A stretch of DNA of 64,000 nt, from positions 14,216,001 to 14,280,000 of the forward strand of contig CM057843.1 of NCBI GenBank assembly GCA_030068075.1, read 5' to 3'. The position numbers were made by a program, and so were the translations under genes. This DNA comes from Paguma larvata. Taxonomy: Eukaryota; Chordata; Mammalia; Carnivora; Viverridae. The notes below the pieces were generated by a model. The model saw only the letters and a program-made list of their open reading frames with translations, had not been told where the DNA came from and searched no databases. Below, piece by piece: positions 45,911-58,971 of this stretch. The number at the start of each line of letters is the position of its first letter. The first letter of the stretch is position 1.

Positions 45911-46935
45911 ACAGAACTTCTAAAACCAACCCCTGGAATTTCCTAAGTAGTAGGGGTGAGAGGAGCATATTTCGTTACTCATAATAAGACCCCTTTCAAC
46001 CATAGGAATGTTTATGGGGATGAGGTGTCCTGCAGAATGGGGCTGGTTGCCAGAGGAACAAGGTGTGTGATTACAGAACTGGAATTTCAGCCCCACTGCC
46101 CAACCTCCAGGGAGGGTAGAGGGGATAGGGATCATCAAGCTAATCACCAATGGCCAATAATTTAATCAATTGTGCCCACGCTGCAGAGCCACGAAAACCC
46201 TAAATGAAGTGGTTCAGAGCTTCCAGGTTGGTGAATGCATCCATGTGTTGGGAGGGTGGCACACCCCAATCCCTCAGAGACCTAGGCTCTGGCACTGGAA
46301 TCTTCTTGACCTTGCCCTATACACCTCTTCATTTGGTAGTTCATGTGTATGCTTTATGATGTACTTTATTATTTTTCTAAAGTTTATTTATTTTGAGAGA
46401 GAGAGAGACAGAGACAGGAAGCAGGAGAGGGGCAGAGAGTGAGAGAGTGAGAGAGTGAGAGAGAGGGAGAGAATCCCAGGCAGGCTCCATGCTGTCAGCT
46501 GGAGTCTGATGTGGGGCTCAAACTCACAAACCGTGAGATCATGACCTGAACTGAAACCAAAGGTCAGATGCTTAACCAACTGAGCCACCCAGGCGCCCCA
46601 TGATGTACTTTAAAATAAACCAGTAAGTAACATGTTTCCCTCAGTTCTGTGAGCTATCAGAGATTAATGAACATGAGGAGAGGCTGTGGAAATCCCGGAT
46701 TTATAGCTGGTTGGCCAGAAGTACAGGTGACAGCTGTACTGGGGACTTGCAACCGGCATCTCAAGTGGGTGGCGACCTCGTGGAACCGCACCCTTAACCT
46801 GTGAGGTCTGTGCTGACTCCGGGTAGTTATGGTCAGAATGAATTAAATGGCAGGACCCCCAGTGACTGCCCACAGAGAACTGGAGAAGTGCTTGCTGTGG
46901 AAAGCCCACGTGTTTGGTGTCACAAGTGTTGTGAA
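45911..46935 (+). repeat. LTR-like mammalian interspersed repeat, split by SINE
   Basis: 'aagctaatcaccaatggccaataatttaatcaattgtgcc', 'aaaaccctaaatgaagtgg', AATAAACCAGTAAGTAAC (a poly(A)-signal-like box), 'gttctgtgagctatcagagattaatgaac' and 'tttggtgtcacaag' follow a common solitary-LTR-like element. No coding part is present. A SINE at 46369-46599 interrupts it. Exact family not assigned. Confidence 0.6.
46369..46599 (-). repeat. SINEC, antisense, with perfect target-site duplication
   Basis: 'ttatttttctaaagtttatttattttgag' start and GCCACCCAGGCGCCCC end. ATGATGTACTTTA is perfect at 46356-46368 and 46600-46612. Confidence 0.95.
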
Positions 46936-47213
46936 TAGAGAAATGGTTTTCTTTTATCTATATTAAGAAAATCTTGCCTCAGATAGACAGAGATGGGGAA
47001 AAGAGTATTTTAATAGCCGTATGAGATCACTGTGGATAAATTCTTCTTTGATACTACACCCAAACGTGACAAGGGGCAGTTTCTTAACGGTAAGACAGAA
47101 TGGTGGAAGTGCAAGCCCTGTCAGTGAACTTGTCTGTTACATTAAAATCCAACGATGTATCTCCCATGTTTAGTCGACCTTTTACTCACGATTTTATTAC
47201 ATCATATATATTT

Positions 47214-47434
47214 AAAAACTTTTTAAAATGCTTATTTATTAATTTTTGAGAGAGAGTGAGAGAACAGGGGAGGAACAGAGAGATAGGGAGACAGAGAATC
47301 CCAAGCAGGCGCCGCACTGTCAGCACAGAGCCCGATGAGGGCGAGGCTCAATCTCACACACTGTGAGATCATGATCTCAGCCTAAATCAAGATTAAGTTG
47401 GATGCTTAGCCGACTGAGCCACCCAGGTGCCCTG
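47214..47434 (-). repeat. SINEC, antisense
   Basis: 'aaaatgcttatttattaatttttgag' start and GCCACCCAGGTGCCC end. CATATAT flanks both ends. Confidence 0.9.
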
Positions 47435-47445
47435 ACATATATTTT

Positions 47446-47940
47446 TTTGAATATTTTGGAAAATACTGGTTCACTGACTTGTGTAGACCTTCCAAATGTT
47501 GATACTCTGCGTCATGTAGCGTAAAAAAAGAGATTATACCATGAATATCACCAAACATCTTATCAGAACACTCTTTAAAGCTGTCAAAGTATAGGGTGGT
47601 AAATACGAGTCTTCAAAAATTCTAACTTTCACTTGAAAAGCTTAAACTTTACCATAGGCAACAAACACGGCCAGCTGTTTTCTGTGGAATGTCAAGCTCA
47701 ACTCATTCATTTCCAGGAAATCATCCGGCAAACACCCAAATCTGTGACCATAGTCATTCTTTGGAGTAAAAATGGTATTCCATTAAAAAAGCAGCTAATT
47801 GAGCTCACAAGAACAAAACTGTACACTCCTGTTGTAGGAGCACGGGGTTTGGTACAGAAGTGCTGAACCACTACACTGCACACCTGAAACTAATACTACA
47901 CTGTAAGTTAACGAACTAGACTTTATGTAAGAACTTAAAA
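47446..47940 (+). repeat. Unnamed interspersed repeat, copy 2
   Basis: 'tttggaaaatactggttcactgac...accttccaaatgttg' and 'ggcaacaaacacggccagctg' correspond in order to 3350-3800. The end (47860-47940, 'cactgcacacctgaaactaatactacactgtaagtta') looks like an L1 3' tail. Confidence 0.5.
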
Positions 47941-48485
47941 ATAAAACAAAACCATTTACATCTTAAAAAAAACACATATATCCAAGAGTTTAGATTTAAC
48001 AAAGTTAATTATCTACTTCCCCGAAGACACCTTTTAAGTAAAGCTGACACTGAATTTTACTGGGAGTAAGTAGCAGCATGAAATACTATTACTATCAGGA
48101 CAATCCGGCCCAAGCCAGCAGGTTTTCCCACAATTGCCTTTGCACCATCACTACAAGTGTCAACACAGTGAAAAAGACAAATAACATCTCAGAATTATTG
48201 TGGAAACAGTTTGGACTACATGCAATTTGTTGAAAAAATTCTCAGGGACTCTCTACAGGCATGCAAACTGTACTTTGAGAACATTCCCCTGGGTTAACAG
48301 AATAGATTTTTTTTTTAAGAATAGATTATTATCCCTATTTTTATGGGGAAAAAAAACCTTATGTACAAAAATTTTAAATGACTTATATGAGTTAAGAAAC
48401 TGCTGAGGTGAGGGTGGTGCCAGGGAGAAGCAAAAACATAGTTTTTGTATGTGACTGAAGTTGTTATCAGCTTAAAACAGACTGC
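47941..48485. other. Intron 4, no feature recognised
   Basis: No exon or assignable repeat seen. Confidence 0.35.
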
Positions 48486-48805
48486 TATAAGATCTTTTAT
48501 GTAAGTCCTATGGTGACCACAATAAAAATATCTACAGAAGATATGCAAAAGAACGAGAAAGAAATCTTAAGCGTGTCACTACATAAAAACAAGGAAACGC
48601 AAAGGAAGACAGCAAGAGATGAAAAGAGGGAAAAAGACCTAAAAGCTACTCACAAAAACAATGACAAGATGGCAACAGTAAATCCTACCCTATCAATAAT
48701 TACTTTAAATGTAAATGGATTAAATTCCCCCCAAAACATAGGCTAAATGTATTTTTTTTAAATAATCAAGATCCTACTACATGCTGTCTACAAGAGACTC
48801 ACTTA

Positions 48806-48832
48806 AAAATGTTTTTAATGTTATTTATTTTT

Positions 48833-48868
<36 letters not shown>

Positions 48869-49078
48869 AAAGGAGAGAGGGAAAGAGGGAGAGTGGGAGG
48901 GAAGGAGAGTGAGATGAGCAAAGGAGGGGAAAGAGGGAGACAGAATCTGAAGCAGGCTCCAGACTCTGAGCTGTCAGCACAGAGCCCAATGAGGGGCTCC
49001 AACTCACAGTTGATGAGATCATGGACTGGGCCATGGAAGTTGGACTCTTCTTAACCGACTGAGCCACCCAGGCGCCCC
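48806..49078 (-). repeat. SINEC, antisense, in L1
   Basis: AATGTTATTTATTTTTGAG start, long (GA)n and GCCACCCAGGCGCCCC end. AAGAGACTCACTT is duplicated at 48792-48804 and 49079-49091. Confidence 0.95.
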
Positions 49079-49216
49079 AAGAGACTCACTTTAGATTTAA
49101 GGACGCACATAGGCTCAAAGTAAAGGGATGGAAAAGATATTCCATGCAAACAGTAACCAAAAGAGAGCAGGGGGAAGGGGACTAATCTCATATCAGACTA
49201 AAATAGACTTTATGTC

Positions 49217-49312
49217 AAAAACTGGCACAAGAGACAATGATAAAAGGGTCAAAGGATAAAACTGTCACAAGAGACAATGACTCTTTTATCATTGTCTCTT
49301 GTGACAGTTTTT
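49217..49312. repeat. Inverted duplication forming a perfect 23-bp stem
   Basis: Arms 49258-49280 and 49289-49311 are exact reverse complements around an 8-base loop (CTCTTTTA). A direct copy of the left arm, with one mismatch, stands at 49217-49240. It lies inside L1 ORF2. Confidence 0.95.
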
Positions 49313-49834
49313 ATATAGGGCACCTTCTATACCCTAGAAGATATAACAATTATAAATACATATGTACCTAACATCAGAGCATCTAAATATTAAATCAACT
49401 ACTGACAGAAGTGAAGGAAGAAATAAACACCAATACAATAATAGAAGACGTCAATACCCCATTTTCAATAATGGATACAGAATATCCAGACAGAAAACCA
49501 GGAAGGAACCAGAGGACTCAAACACCATCACAGACCAAAAGGACCTAACAGACATGTACAGAACATTTCACCTTACAGCAGCAGAAAGGAATACACATTC
49601 TTATCACATTCAGATCATTCTCTAGGACAGATCACATGTTAAGTCAAAAACAGGTTTTAAATTTAAGACAGAAATCATAACAAGTATCTTTTCAACAGCA
49701 ATAGAATAAATCCAGATATCAAAAGCAAAAAGAAAACTGGAAAATTCAGAAATATGTGGAAATTAAACAATATACTCTTGAATAATGAATGAATTGAAAA
49801 ATATGTCAAGAAATTTAAAATCTATCTGGAGAGA

Positions 49835-49940
49835 GGGGTACCTGGCTGGCTCAGTCAGTAGAGCATGCAACTCTTTTGACGTTGGGATGGTGAGTTCAAG
49901 CCTCACACTGGGCACACAGCCTACTTTAAAAAAAAAAATC
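49835..49940 (+). repeat. Older SINEC with tRNA-Lys-like part, in L1
   Basis: 'ggtacctggctggctcagtcagtagagcatgcaactctt...gtgagttcaagcctcacactgggc' and an A-run tail. Confidence 0.82.
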
Positions 49941-51188
49941 TTGAGACAAATGAAAACAAAACATACCAAAATGGGATGCAGTAAACCCAGTATCAAGAGG
50001 GACATTTATAGCTAGCTACAAAGGCTTACATTAAGAAAGTAGAAAGATCTCAAAAAACTTAACTTTACACAAGAAACTAGAAAAACAAATTAAGCGCAAA
50101 GTTAAAAGGAAGGAAGGAATAACAATCAGAGCCAAAATAAACAAAATACAGAATAGATAAACAATAGAAAAATCAATGAAAGAGTTGGTTTCTTAAAAAG
50201 ATCAACAAAACTGACCACATTTTTGCATGCTAAAATAAAGAAGACTCGAATAAATAAAATAAAAAAAGAAATATTACAACTGATGCCACAGAGATAAAAG
50301 TTATCATAGACACTATTATGAACAATTATATACCAACAAACTAGATATATGCCAACGATCTGGAAGAAAGAGGTAAACTTTCAGAAACATACAATCTAAC
50401 ACTGAATCATCTAGAAACAGAAATTGAACACATCTATAATTTGTAAGGAGACTAAATCAGTAACCAAAACCCTTCCAACAAAGAAAACCCCAGGAGAAGA
50501 TGGGGTGAATTTGGTGAATTCCACCAAACATTTAAAAAAAAAACGAACACTAATCCTTTTCTAACTCCTTCCAAAAACTTGAAAAAGAAAGAACATTTCC
50601 AAACTCATTTTATAAGGCCAGCATTATCCTAATACCAAAACCAAAGACACCATAAGAAAACTACAAAGAACAATATCCTTGATGAACATAAATGCAAAAA
50701 CCCTCAACAAAATACTAGCAAACAGAATTCAACAGTACATTAAAAGCATCACACACCATGTCCAAGTGGAATGCATCCCTGGAGTACAAGGACAGTTCAA
50801 CATATAGAAATCAATTCGACAAACTGAAGGATAAACATATGATCTACTCAACAGATGCAGAAGCAGCATCTGACAAAATTCAACACTTTCAAGATTTAAA
50901 AGTTTCAACACACTAGGAACAAAAGGAAATGCCCTCAACATAATTAAGGCCACACGTGAAAAATACACAGCTAACATCATACTCAATCGTGAAAAACTGA
51001 AAGCTTTTCTTCTAATATCAGGAACAAGGCAAGGATGCCCACTTTTAACACCTCCATTCAACACAGTATTGGAAATCTAGCCAAGGCTATTGGGATGGGG
51101 GGAAAAGGAAGGGGGCCTCCAAATTGGAAAGAATGAAGTTAAATACCTCTATTTGCAGATCACTTAATCTTATACGTAGAAAACTCTA

Positions 51189-51402
51189 GGACGCCTGGGT
51201 GGCTCAGTGAGTTAAGCATTTGACTCTCGATTTTTGCTCGGGCAGGTCATGATCTCAAAATTCATGAGTTCAAGCCCTGCATTGGGCTCTGCACGGATAA
51301 TGCAGAGCTTACTTGGGATCCCCTATCACTCTCTCTCTCTGCTCCTCCTCTGCTTGTGCTCTCTTTCTTTCTCTCAAAATAAATAAACTTAAAAAAAAAA
51401 AG
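51189..51402 (+). repeat. SINEC, in L1
   Basis: GGACGCCTGGGTGGCTCAG head, CT-rich body and CAAAATAAATAAACTT tail. Confidence 0.93.
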
Positions 51403-51517
51403 ACACAAAAATTAGAAAAAAAGAAAAAAGAAAACCCTGAAGACTCCGCAAAAAACTGATAGATCAATTCAGAGTTATTGGATATAAAAATCAACATGCA
51501 AAACTTAGTTGCATTTC

Positions 51518-51745
51518 GGGGCATCTGGGTGGCTCAGTTGGTTAAATGTCCAACTTTGGCTCAGGTCAAGACCTCATGGTTCACAGGTTACAGCCCTGCA
51601 TCAGGCTCTGTGCTGAGAGCTCAGAACCTGGAGCCTCCTTCAGATTCTGGGTCTTCCTCTCTCTCTGATCCTTCCCTGCCTGGGCTCTATTTCTCTCTCT
51701 CTCTCAAAATTAAATAAATAACACTTTAAAAAATTAAAAAAAATC
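51518..51745 (+). repeat. SINEC, in L1
   Basis: GGGGCATCTGGGTGGCTCAG head and AATTAAATAAATAACACTTT tail. GTTGCATTT and GTCGTATTT flank it as a diverged duplication. Confidence 0.92.
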
Positions 51746-52985
51746 AGTCGTATTTCTATATACTAACAACAAACTATCCCATCCACAAAGGAAACTAAGC
51801 AAACAATCCCACTTGCAATAGCATCACAAAGAATAAAATACTTAGGAATAAATTTAACCAAGGAAGTGAAAGATCTGTACACTTAAAACTGTAACACCTT
51901 GCTGAAAGAAATTAAAGAGGACACAAATAAATGGAAAACCAGTGTGTGTTCATGCAATGAAAACCTTAATATTGTTAAGACGTCACTACCCAAAAGTGAT
52001 CAACAGACTCAACTCAATTCCTATCAACATCTCAGTGGTATTTTTTTTCAGAAATAGAAAAAAAAAATCCGAAAATTCATAAGGAACCACAAAGGGACCT
52101 CAATAGCCAAAACAATCTTGAGAAAAAAGAATAAAGCCAAAGGCATCGCACTTTTTGATTTCAAAATGTATTATAAAGCAACAATAATGAGAACAGTATG
52201 GTATTGGCATAAAGAGAGACATACAGATCAACAGAACAGAACCACGATGAGATACCATCTCATACGTGTTAGGATGAACATTATCAAAAAACAAAACAAC
52301 AAAACAAAACAAACACATTAACAAGTGTTGGTGAGATGTGGAGGAACTGGAGAACTGGAGTCCAGATGACAGTTGGTGGGAACGTAAAATGGTGTAGTTA
52401 CTATGGAAAACAGTATGGAGCATCCTCAAAAAATTAAAAATTAAAAATAGAATTCTTACATGATCCAGCAATGCCACTTCTGGGTCTATATAAAAAAAAA
52501 AACTTGAAATCAGGATCTTGAAGAGATATCTGTACTCCTAATTCATTGCAGTATTACTCACGAATGTCAAGATACAGAAACAACCAAAGGTCCATGGGTG
52601 GATAAATGTATAAACAAAATGTGGTACATAGATACAATGGAATAGTGTTCAGCCATTAAAAAAAAAAAGGAAACTCCAACATATGTAACAACATAAATGA
52701 ACCTTGAAGACATAATGCTAAATAAAATAAGCCAGTCACAGAAAGACAAACACTGCCAGATTCCACTTACACGTGGTATCTAATATAGTCAAACTCAGAG
52801 AAGCAGAAAATAGAACTGTAGCTGTTAGGAGCTGGAAGGAGGGAGAAATGGAGAGTTACTGTTAAGAGGTATAAAGTTTCAGTTACCCGTGGTGAATAAA
52901 TTCTGGAGATCTGCTATACACCATTGTATGTATAGTTAAAATACTGAACCGTACACTTAAAATTTTGTTAAGAGGGTAGAGTTCA

Positions 52986-53890
52986 TGTATCTTTTCTTAC
53001 TACGACAGAAAAAAAAAGAAAAAAAATATTCATGGAAAAAAGAGGAAGTCCCAGAGTTGGGACAAAAGTTCAGGTATGAGTCACGATCAGTACTGTCTCT
53101 AACAGAGAAAGCTTATAAAAAGATATGTTTTGGGGAAAGCAAGTTGTGCTTGTTTTTTCTCTACATGAATTAATTACTCATCTCTACAACCAGGGCCTTG
53201 AAGAAAGGTATCAATTGTGAAGATTTGGGGGGACTGTTTTGCCTTTAACCAGATATAACACAATCCAAGCTAATTCTGGTTTCTCAGCAAACATTTACTG
53301 TATACTCACTATGAGCAAATTGTTATCAGAACAAAGACACTTAGTTCTGAAGCAAATGTCTGTCAAAAGCCTAAAAATCAGAACCTGGGTTGTTTCTCAG
53401 TTCTTGCTTTTCCACAAGTAAAAACAGCTGCCACTCCGGGACAAAGACATGTTGTACAGAGATTAATGCACATTTATTTTTAGGGGGATTAAAACTAACT
53501 GAAAGAAGTTTTGATACCTTTAAGTAACATGTTAACTATATTTCATTTCAGAAACACGGAATGAAGTAACACTCTTCATTTGGATCTGGAAAACTCAGTT
53601 TTAAGAATAAAAGGATATTAACATATTTTAAACATTTTAATAATCAATAAATGAAACAGTTTTAACTCAATAAATACTTGTCTAAGCAAAGACAAATGCT
53701 TTGGTTCAATTTCTAAAACACTCTTTTAATAAAAGAACAAAGGAACACAGAAATGCTTAAATCACCTGCTTTTTAAAAAACATATCTTTGAGGCACCCAT
53801 GAGGACAGATTACTGGAAATATAGAACTTCCCTTCAATTATTTGAGTGATGTTCAAAACTCCATTACTCACTTTAGTATTTCACTAAGAA
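52986..53890. other. Intron 4, no feature recognised
   Basis: AT-rich, with no exon or assignable repeat. Confidence 0.4.
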
Positions 53891-53896
53891 GTTTTA

Positions 53897-54116
53897 AATT
53901 TTAAAAAATGTTTATTTATTTTGAGAGAGAGAGAGGGAGAGAGCGTGCCCGCACGAGCACGGGGCGGGGCGAGGGTGGGCGTAGAGACAGTCCCAAGCAG
54001 GCTCGCTGTCAGCACAGAGCCCGACTTGGGGCTCGAACTCCCAAATGCTGTGAGATCACAACCGGCGCAGAGACCATGGGTCAGACGCTTAACCAGCTGA
54101 GCCACTGAGGTGCCCC
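53897..54116 (-). repeat. SINEC, antisense
   Basis: AAATGTTTATTTATTTTGAG start, GC-rich body and GCCACTGAGGTGCCCC end. Confidence 0.9.
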
Positions 54117-57100
54117 GACTGAGGACCTACTTGAACGGAAGTACCAAACACCAGTATATTCTAGAGAAGTTACTCAGAAGAAATTACACATCAGTTCTGA
54201 GTTCTTAATATCATCAATCTTTAGTTACAACAGCAGCAGGCCACGATAAATTCCTTTATGGCCACCTTCTGAAGCTTGAGAAGTGTTAATACAATGAAAA
54301 TTGCAGTAGGAACCTTAGAGGCAGGTGTTAAACCACCATCTTTCTAATATATTTGCTTTTTAAGGGGAAAACAGAAAATCCATACGGGAAACGCATTCTC
54401 TGATTTGCTTTGAAATCCTAAGGACCGGGTCAAGATGAAGTAAGCACACCCACCCACCCCACAGAGCGCAGCTAAAACCGCTAGACAGATGGATCTGAGG
54501 ACTTGGAAGCGGTAGCAAGCAGACAGAGAGAGGAAACCCGAACTCAAAGTGGCGCCCGAGCAGAGCCGAGCTTCCCGCTTTGTTTCTCCAGTATCTCCTG
54601 GCCTGGCCTCCAACGCTGAAGCTGCACATGGATGCACAAAGAAAAAGCTCCAGAGAAGCCCCCCGATTACTGGTCTGAGGAGCAGGAAGGGGGTGGTGTG
54701 GATAGCAGAGGGGGAGGGAAATCTCCTGGGCTTGCTTTCACTCCAGTCCTGGTCCCCAAGCCCTGTTCTTTGACAGAGAAACTGTAGTCCCAGTAAGAAG
54801 AGGAAAATCCCTGTTTCTTTTATCCACCGTCCTCCGGTTGCTTGGCCACAGAAGCTGGCATAGTCGTGGAAAGTAAAGCCCCAACTTTCTAGCCAAACAA
54901 CCAGGAAGGTAGGGTCCTCTAGGCACCAGACAGAAACTGCTAGGGAAATGGCAGAAAAGAAGGCGGCTAGTGAAAAGCATATCAAGTTGTGTGTGTACTC
55001 CTGGGCTCATACGTGAACTGGGCATGCGTGGACTTGACTGTAACAGCATACCAATGGGTCTGAGAACTCAACTGTGACCTTTCCACTGGTCAGATCCCCT
55101 ACTGGATACTAGCAGGCATATGTACAAATAAAATCCAAAACTTAACAGACTCTGCAACCACAGCCTACAGAATGCAAGTTGGAACCTGCTAAGCCTAACC
55201 AGGTGAATTTCTTCCTAAAGGAAAAATTCAACATTCTTTACAGGATCTAAACATGACCCAGGACCATGTAAGTCAAACTGTCCATAACACAATCCAAAAC
55301 CCAGAAAATCCCGTTATCTCACAAGGGACAAGACAAGCAAGATGATACAGATATACAGATGCTGGAATTACAGAACAAAGATTTTTTTTTTAACAACGAT
55401 GCTCCAAGAAGTAAGGTCAAATACTCTTGAAACAAATGGAAAGACAATCTCTGCAGAGAAACAGAAGATTAAAAAAAAAAAAAAAAAAAAAAAAAGGAAG
55501 AAACAAACAAAAGCTTCAGAACCAAATAAAATAAAATAACCCAAGGTTAAAATACACTGGAAAGACTCAAAGCATGATGGAAATGACAGAGGTAAGAATC
55601 AGTGAATTCGGAGATATACAAATAGAAAATTTCCAAGCTGAACAACAGGAAAAAAAAAAAATCAGACACAAGTACACGAGCCTCAACGATCTGCAGGACA
55701 ATGACAAAGATACAACATTTGGGTCATTAAAATCTCAGAAGAAAGGGAAAGAAGTACAGAGCCAAAAATTTAAAAAAGTGAAAGAACAATGGCTGAAAAC
55801 TCCCTCCCCAAATGGCAAAAAAACCAAACTTCGAAAATCAAAAAGCTCAGTGAACCTCAGAACAGGAAGAAACACTAAAACCAAACTGCTGGACATTAAA
55901 GACAGGGAAAATATCTAAAAAGCAGCTATAAAAAAGATGCTAAATATAAGGTAATAATGATTCCAAGAACTACAGGTTTCTCCCAGAAATCATGAGGCCA
56001 GAGGCAGCAAAACAGCGTTTTTAAAGTGGTAAGGGAAAAGAACTATCAACCTCAAAATCTCTATCAAACGAAAATTGCTTCGGAATAAAGAGACTCTTAG
56101 ATGGAAAATTACTGAGAAAATTTTCTGACAGCAGTCCTGCTCTAGAAGAAATGCTAGAGGGATCTTGGAGATGCTGGTGAAATAAAAGAAATAATAACTT
56201 CAGGAATGAAGGAAGAGCAACAGATAAGGCAAATATTGGGCTTACGTGTAATAGACAATTTTAAGTTCTTTAAGTTGTGTCCAACAGTTAAAAGCCAAAT
56301 TCCTAACATTGCCTGATGGGATTTTCAACAAAAGTAGATGACAACTATGCCACATGAGTGAGGAGATGAAGGGACCTGCATGGCCCATTCGATGTGATAA
56401 AATGCTAATTTTAAGTAGACTGTGTATATATGATAGTACGTATACCGTAATCTCTAGAGAAACCACTGAAAACCTATACAAAGAGATATAATCAAGAACT
56501 AGATAGATAAATTCTTAAAAAAATCCAAACAATCCAAAAGAAAGAGAATAGGAAATCCAAGGTTGGGAAACAGAAGGAACAAACAAACAAATAAAATGGG
56601 AGACATAAATTCAAACACATTAATAATTACACTTAATATAATTATATATAAATTAAATAAGTATTTGTAATTATATTTACATATTAGAATGTAAATAATC
56701 ACGTTGCAATTAACTACACTTAATATACACTGAAATAAATTTATCAACAAAAAACAGATTGTCAGAGTGGATTAAAAAAAATGACCCAACTACAAGCTAT
56801 CAAAAGAAATTCACTTTAAAAATGATAAAAGCAAGTCGGAAGTAAAGGGCTAGAAAAAGATGGACCAGGAACTGCAGTGGCTACATAATAAGTCAAACAG
56901 AAGATATTTCTGACCTCGGAACAAGTGAAGTTACCACAGAGAAAGAACATTACGTAACACTAAGATGATCACCAAGAAGATACAACGATCCTAAACAGGT
57001 ACAAACCTAACAACAGAGCCTCAAAATACATGCAAAAATGGACAGAACTCAGAGCACGACTGGAAAAATCCACAACTATGGGTGGAGACTTCAACATTCC

Positions 57101-57299
57101 TCTCTCGGTAATAGATACAAAAAAGCATAAAAGCACTGGCGAGGACACAGAAAAACTGAATACCATCATCAACCAGCTCCATCTAATCGACACTTAGAGA
57201 AAACTACCATACAACAGTATATTCTTTTCATTGTATGTGAGATAATCAATCACCAAGATAAACCATATCCTTGGCTATTTAAAACTTTTAACAAATTTC

Positions 57300-57352
57300 G
57301 GGGCACCTGGGTGGCTCAGTTGGTTGAGTGTCCAAACTTCGTCTCGGGTCAT
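57300..57352 (+). repeat. SINEC, head fragment only
   Basis: GGGGCACCTGGGTGGCTCAG to 'tcgggtcatgat', then unrelated sequence. Its 3' part is missing. Confidence 0.85.
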
Positions 57353-57400
57353 GATTTTAATTTATAGCATTACATGCTTTCCTTAAAGAAGAAAGGTCTC

Positions 57401-57634
57401 GGGGTGCCTGGGTGGTTCAGTCGGTTAAGTGTCTGACTCTTGATTTCCACCCAGGTCATGATCCCAGGGTTGTGGGATCAAGCCCCACATAGGGCACTGT
57501 ACTGACAGCGCAAAGCCTGTTTGGGATTCTCTCTCTCCCTCTCTCTCTCTGCCCCCTCTTGCTTGCATGCCTAAACATGTGAGCAAGCTCTCTCTTTCTC
57601 AGAATAAGTAAATAAAGTTAAAAAAAAAAAAGAA
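57401..57634 (+). repeat. SINEC, first of two at the same target
   Basis: GGGGTGCCTGGGTGGTTCAG head and AATAAGTAAATAAAGTT tail. GAAAGGTCTC is perfect at 57391-57400 and 57636-57645. Confidence 0.94.
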
Positions 57635-57647
57635 AGAAAGGTCTCTT

Positions 57648-57769
57648 GGGGCACCTAGCTGGCTCAGTCGTAGAGTATGTGACTCTTGATATCAGGGTTG
57701 TAAGTTTGAGCCCCACATTGGGTGTAGAGATTACTTGAGAAAATAAAATCTTTCAAAAAATTAAAAAAA
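57648..57769 (+). repeat. Older SINEC, second at the same target
   Basis: 'gggcacctagctggctcagtcgtagagtatgtgactcttgatatcagggttgtaagtttgagcccc' with AAATAAAATCTTTCAAAAAA tail. It is followed by GGTCTC at 57771-57776. Confidence 0.85.
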
Positions 57770-58971
57770 AGGTCTCAAATAAACAATTTAAGTTTCTATC
57801 TTACACAAGAAAAAGAGTAAAATCTAAAGCAAGCAGAAGGAAAGAAATAACACATAGCAGAAAATCCATAAAATTGAAAAGAGAAAAACAGATAAAAATC
57901 AATTAAATCAAAGCTGGTTCTTTTAAAAAAGACAGATTAAACCCCTATATAAACTGGCAAAGAAAAAAGAAGACAGAATTACCAATATCAGGAATGAAAA
58001 AGGGATATTACTACAAACTTGAGATAAAAAAGACAGTAAGGGAATGCTAGATAATTACATGCCCCATAAATCCAACAAGTTAATGAAATTAACAATTCCT
58101 TTAAAGTCACAAACTACTAACGTTCCCTCAAGAGGAAATAGATAACCTTAATAGTCCCATATCTATTAAAGAAACTGAACTCATACTTTGAAATATTCTG
58201 AAAAAAATACACAAAAAACTCCAACAATTCAACAATTCTACATGAAAACAGAAGTGGTAGAAAAACTTTCCAACTCGTTTTTTGGGGCCAACATAACATT
58301 GATACTAAAATCAGATACAAACAGTACGAGAAAACTAAGGACCAAATCCATAATAAACATAAATGCAAAAATGCTTAACGAATTTAGAAAATCAAATCTA
58401 GCAACATGGAAGAAGAATACATACCACACAACCAAAAGTGGCTTACCCTGGGAATGCAAGGTTACTCAAACTTTTAAAATCAATCAATATAACTCATCGC
58501 ATTAACAGACAAAAAAAGGACAACTACCTGGTCACATCGAACAACACAGAAAACATGTGACAAAATTCTACCTCATTCATGATTCAAACAACTTTCACGA
58601 AACCACTAAGGGAAGCAGACTTCCATCAAGCTGGTAAGGAGCCTTTGTAAGAAACAAATGGTTAAGCTCATACTTAATGGTGAAAGGCTACATGCTTTCC
58701 CTCCAAGATCAGGAACAAGACAAGAATATTCATTCTCACCACTCCTAATGAACACAGGGGGGAAAAAAAGATTGGAAAGGAAGAAATAACTGTCCCTATT
58801 CACAAACAACATCAATGTCTATGTAGAAAATCCCAAGCAATCTACAGAAAAACTACTAGAAGTAGTGAGTTTCACAAGGTCACAGAATAGGTTAACATAT
58901 AAAAGTCAATCATATTTCTATATACTAGCGACAAAAAATTAGAAACAAAAAGTTTTAAAAATAGCATTCAC

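Larger units (their letters stand above)
48486..52985 (+). repeat. Old L1 (ORF2 to 3' end), with four SINE insertions
   Basis: ORF2 begins near 48690 ('ttactttaaatgtaaatgg'). Endonuclease-region text follows at 48770-49600, RT region near 50690-51080 ('tactagcaaacagaattcaac', 'caaggatgccca'), ORF2 C-terminus at 52430-52740 ('cagcaatgccacttctggg', 'aaatgtggtacatagatacaatgg') and the 3' UTR to about 52985. Many stops. The L1 is on the strand opposite AKAP10. Confidence 0.88.

Noticed and set aside
45911..46935. Endogenous retrovirus with coding genes
   Set aside because: Only LTR-like sequence is visible. No gag, pol or env remnant flanks it.
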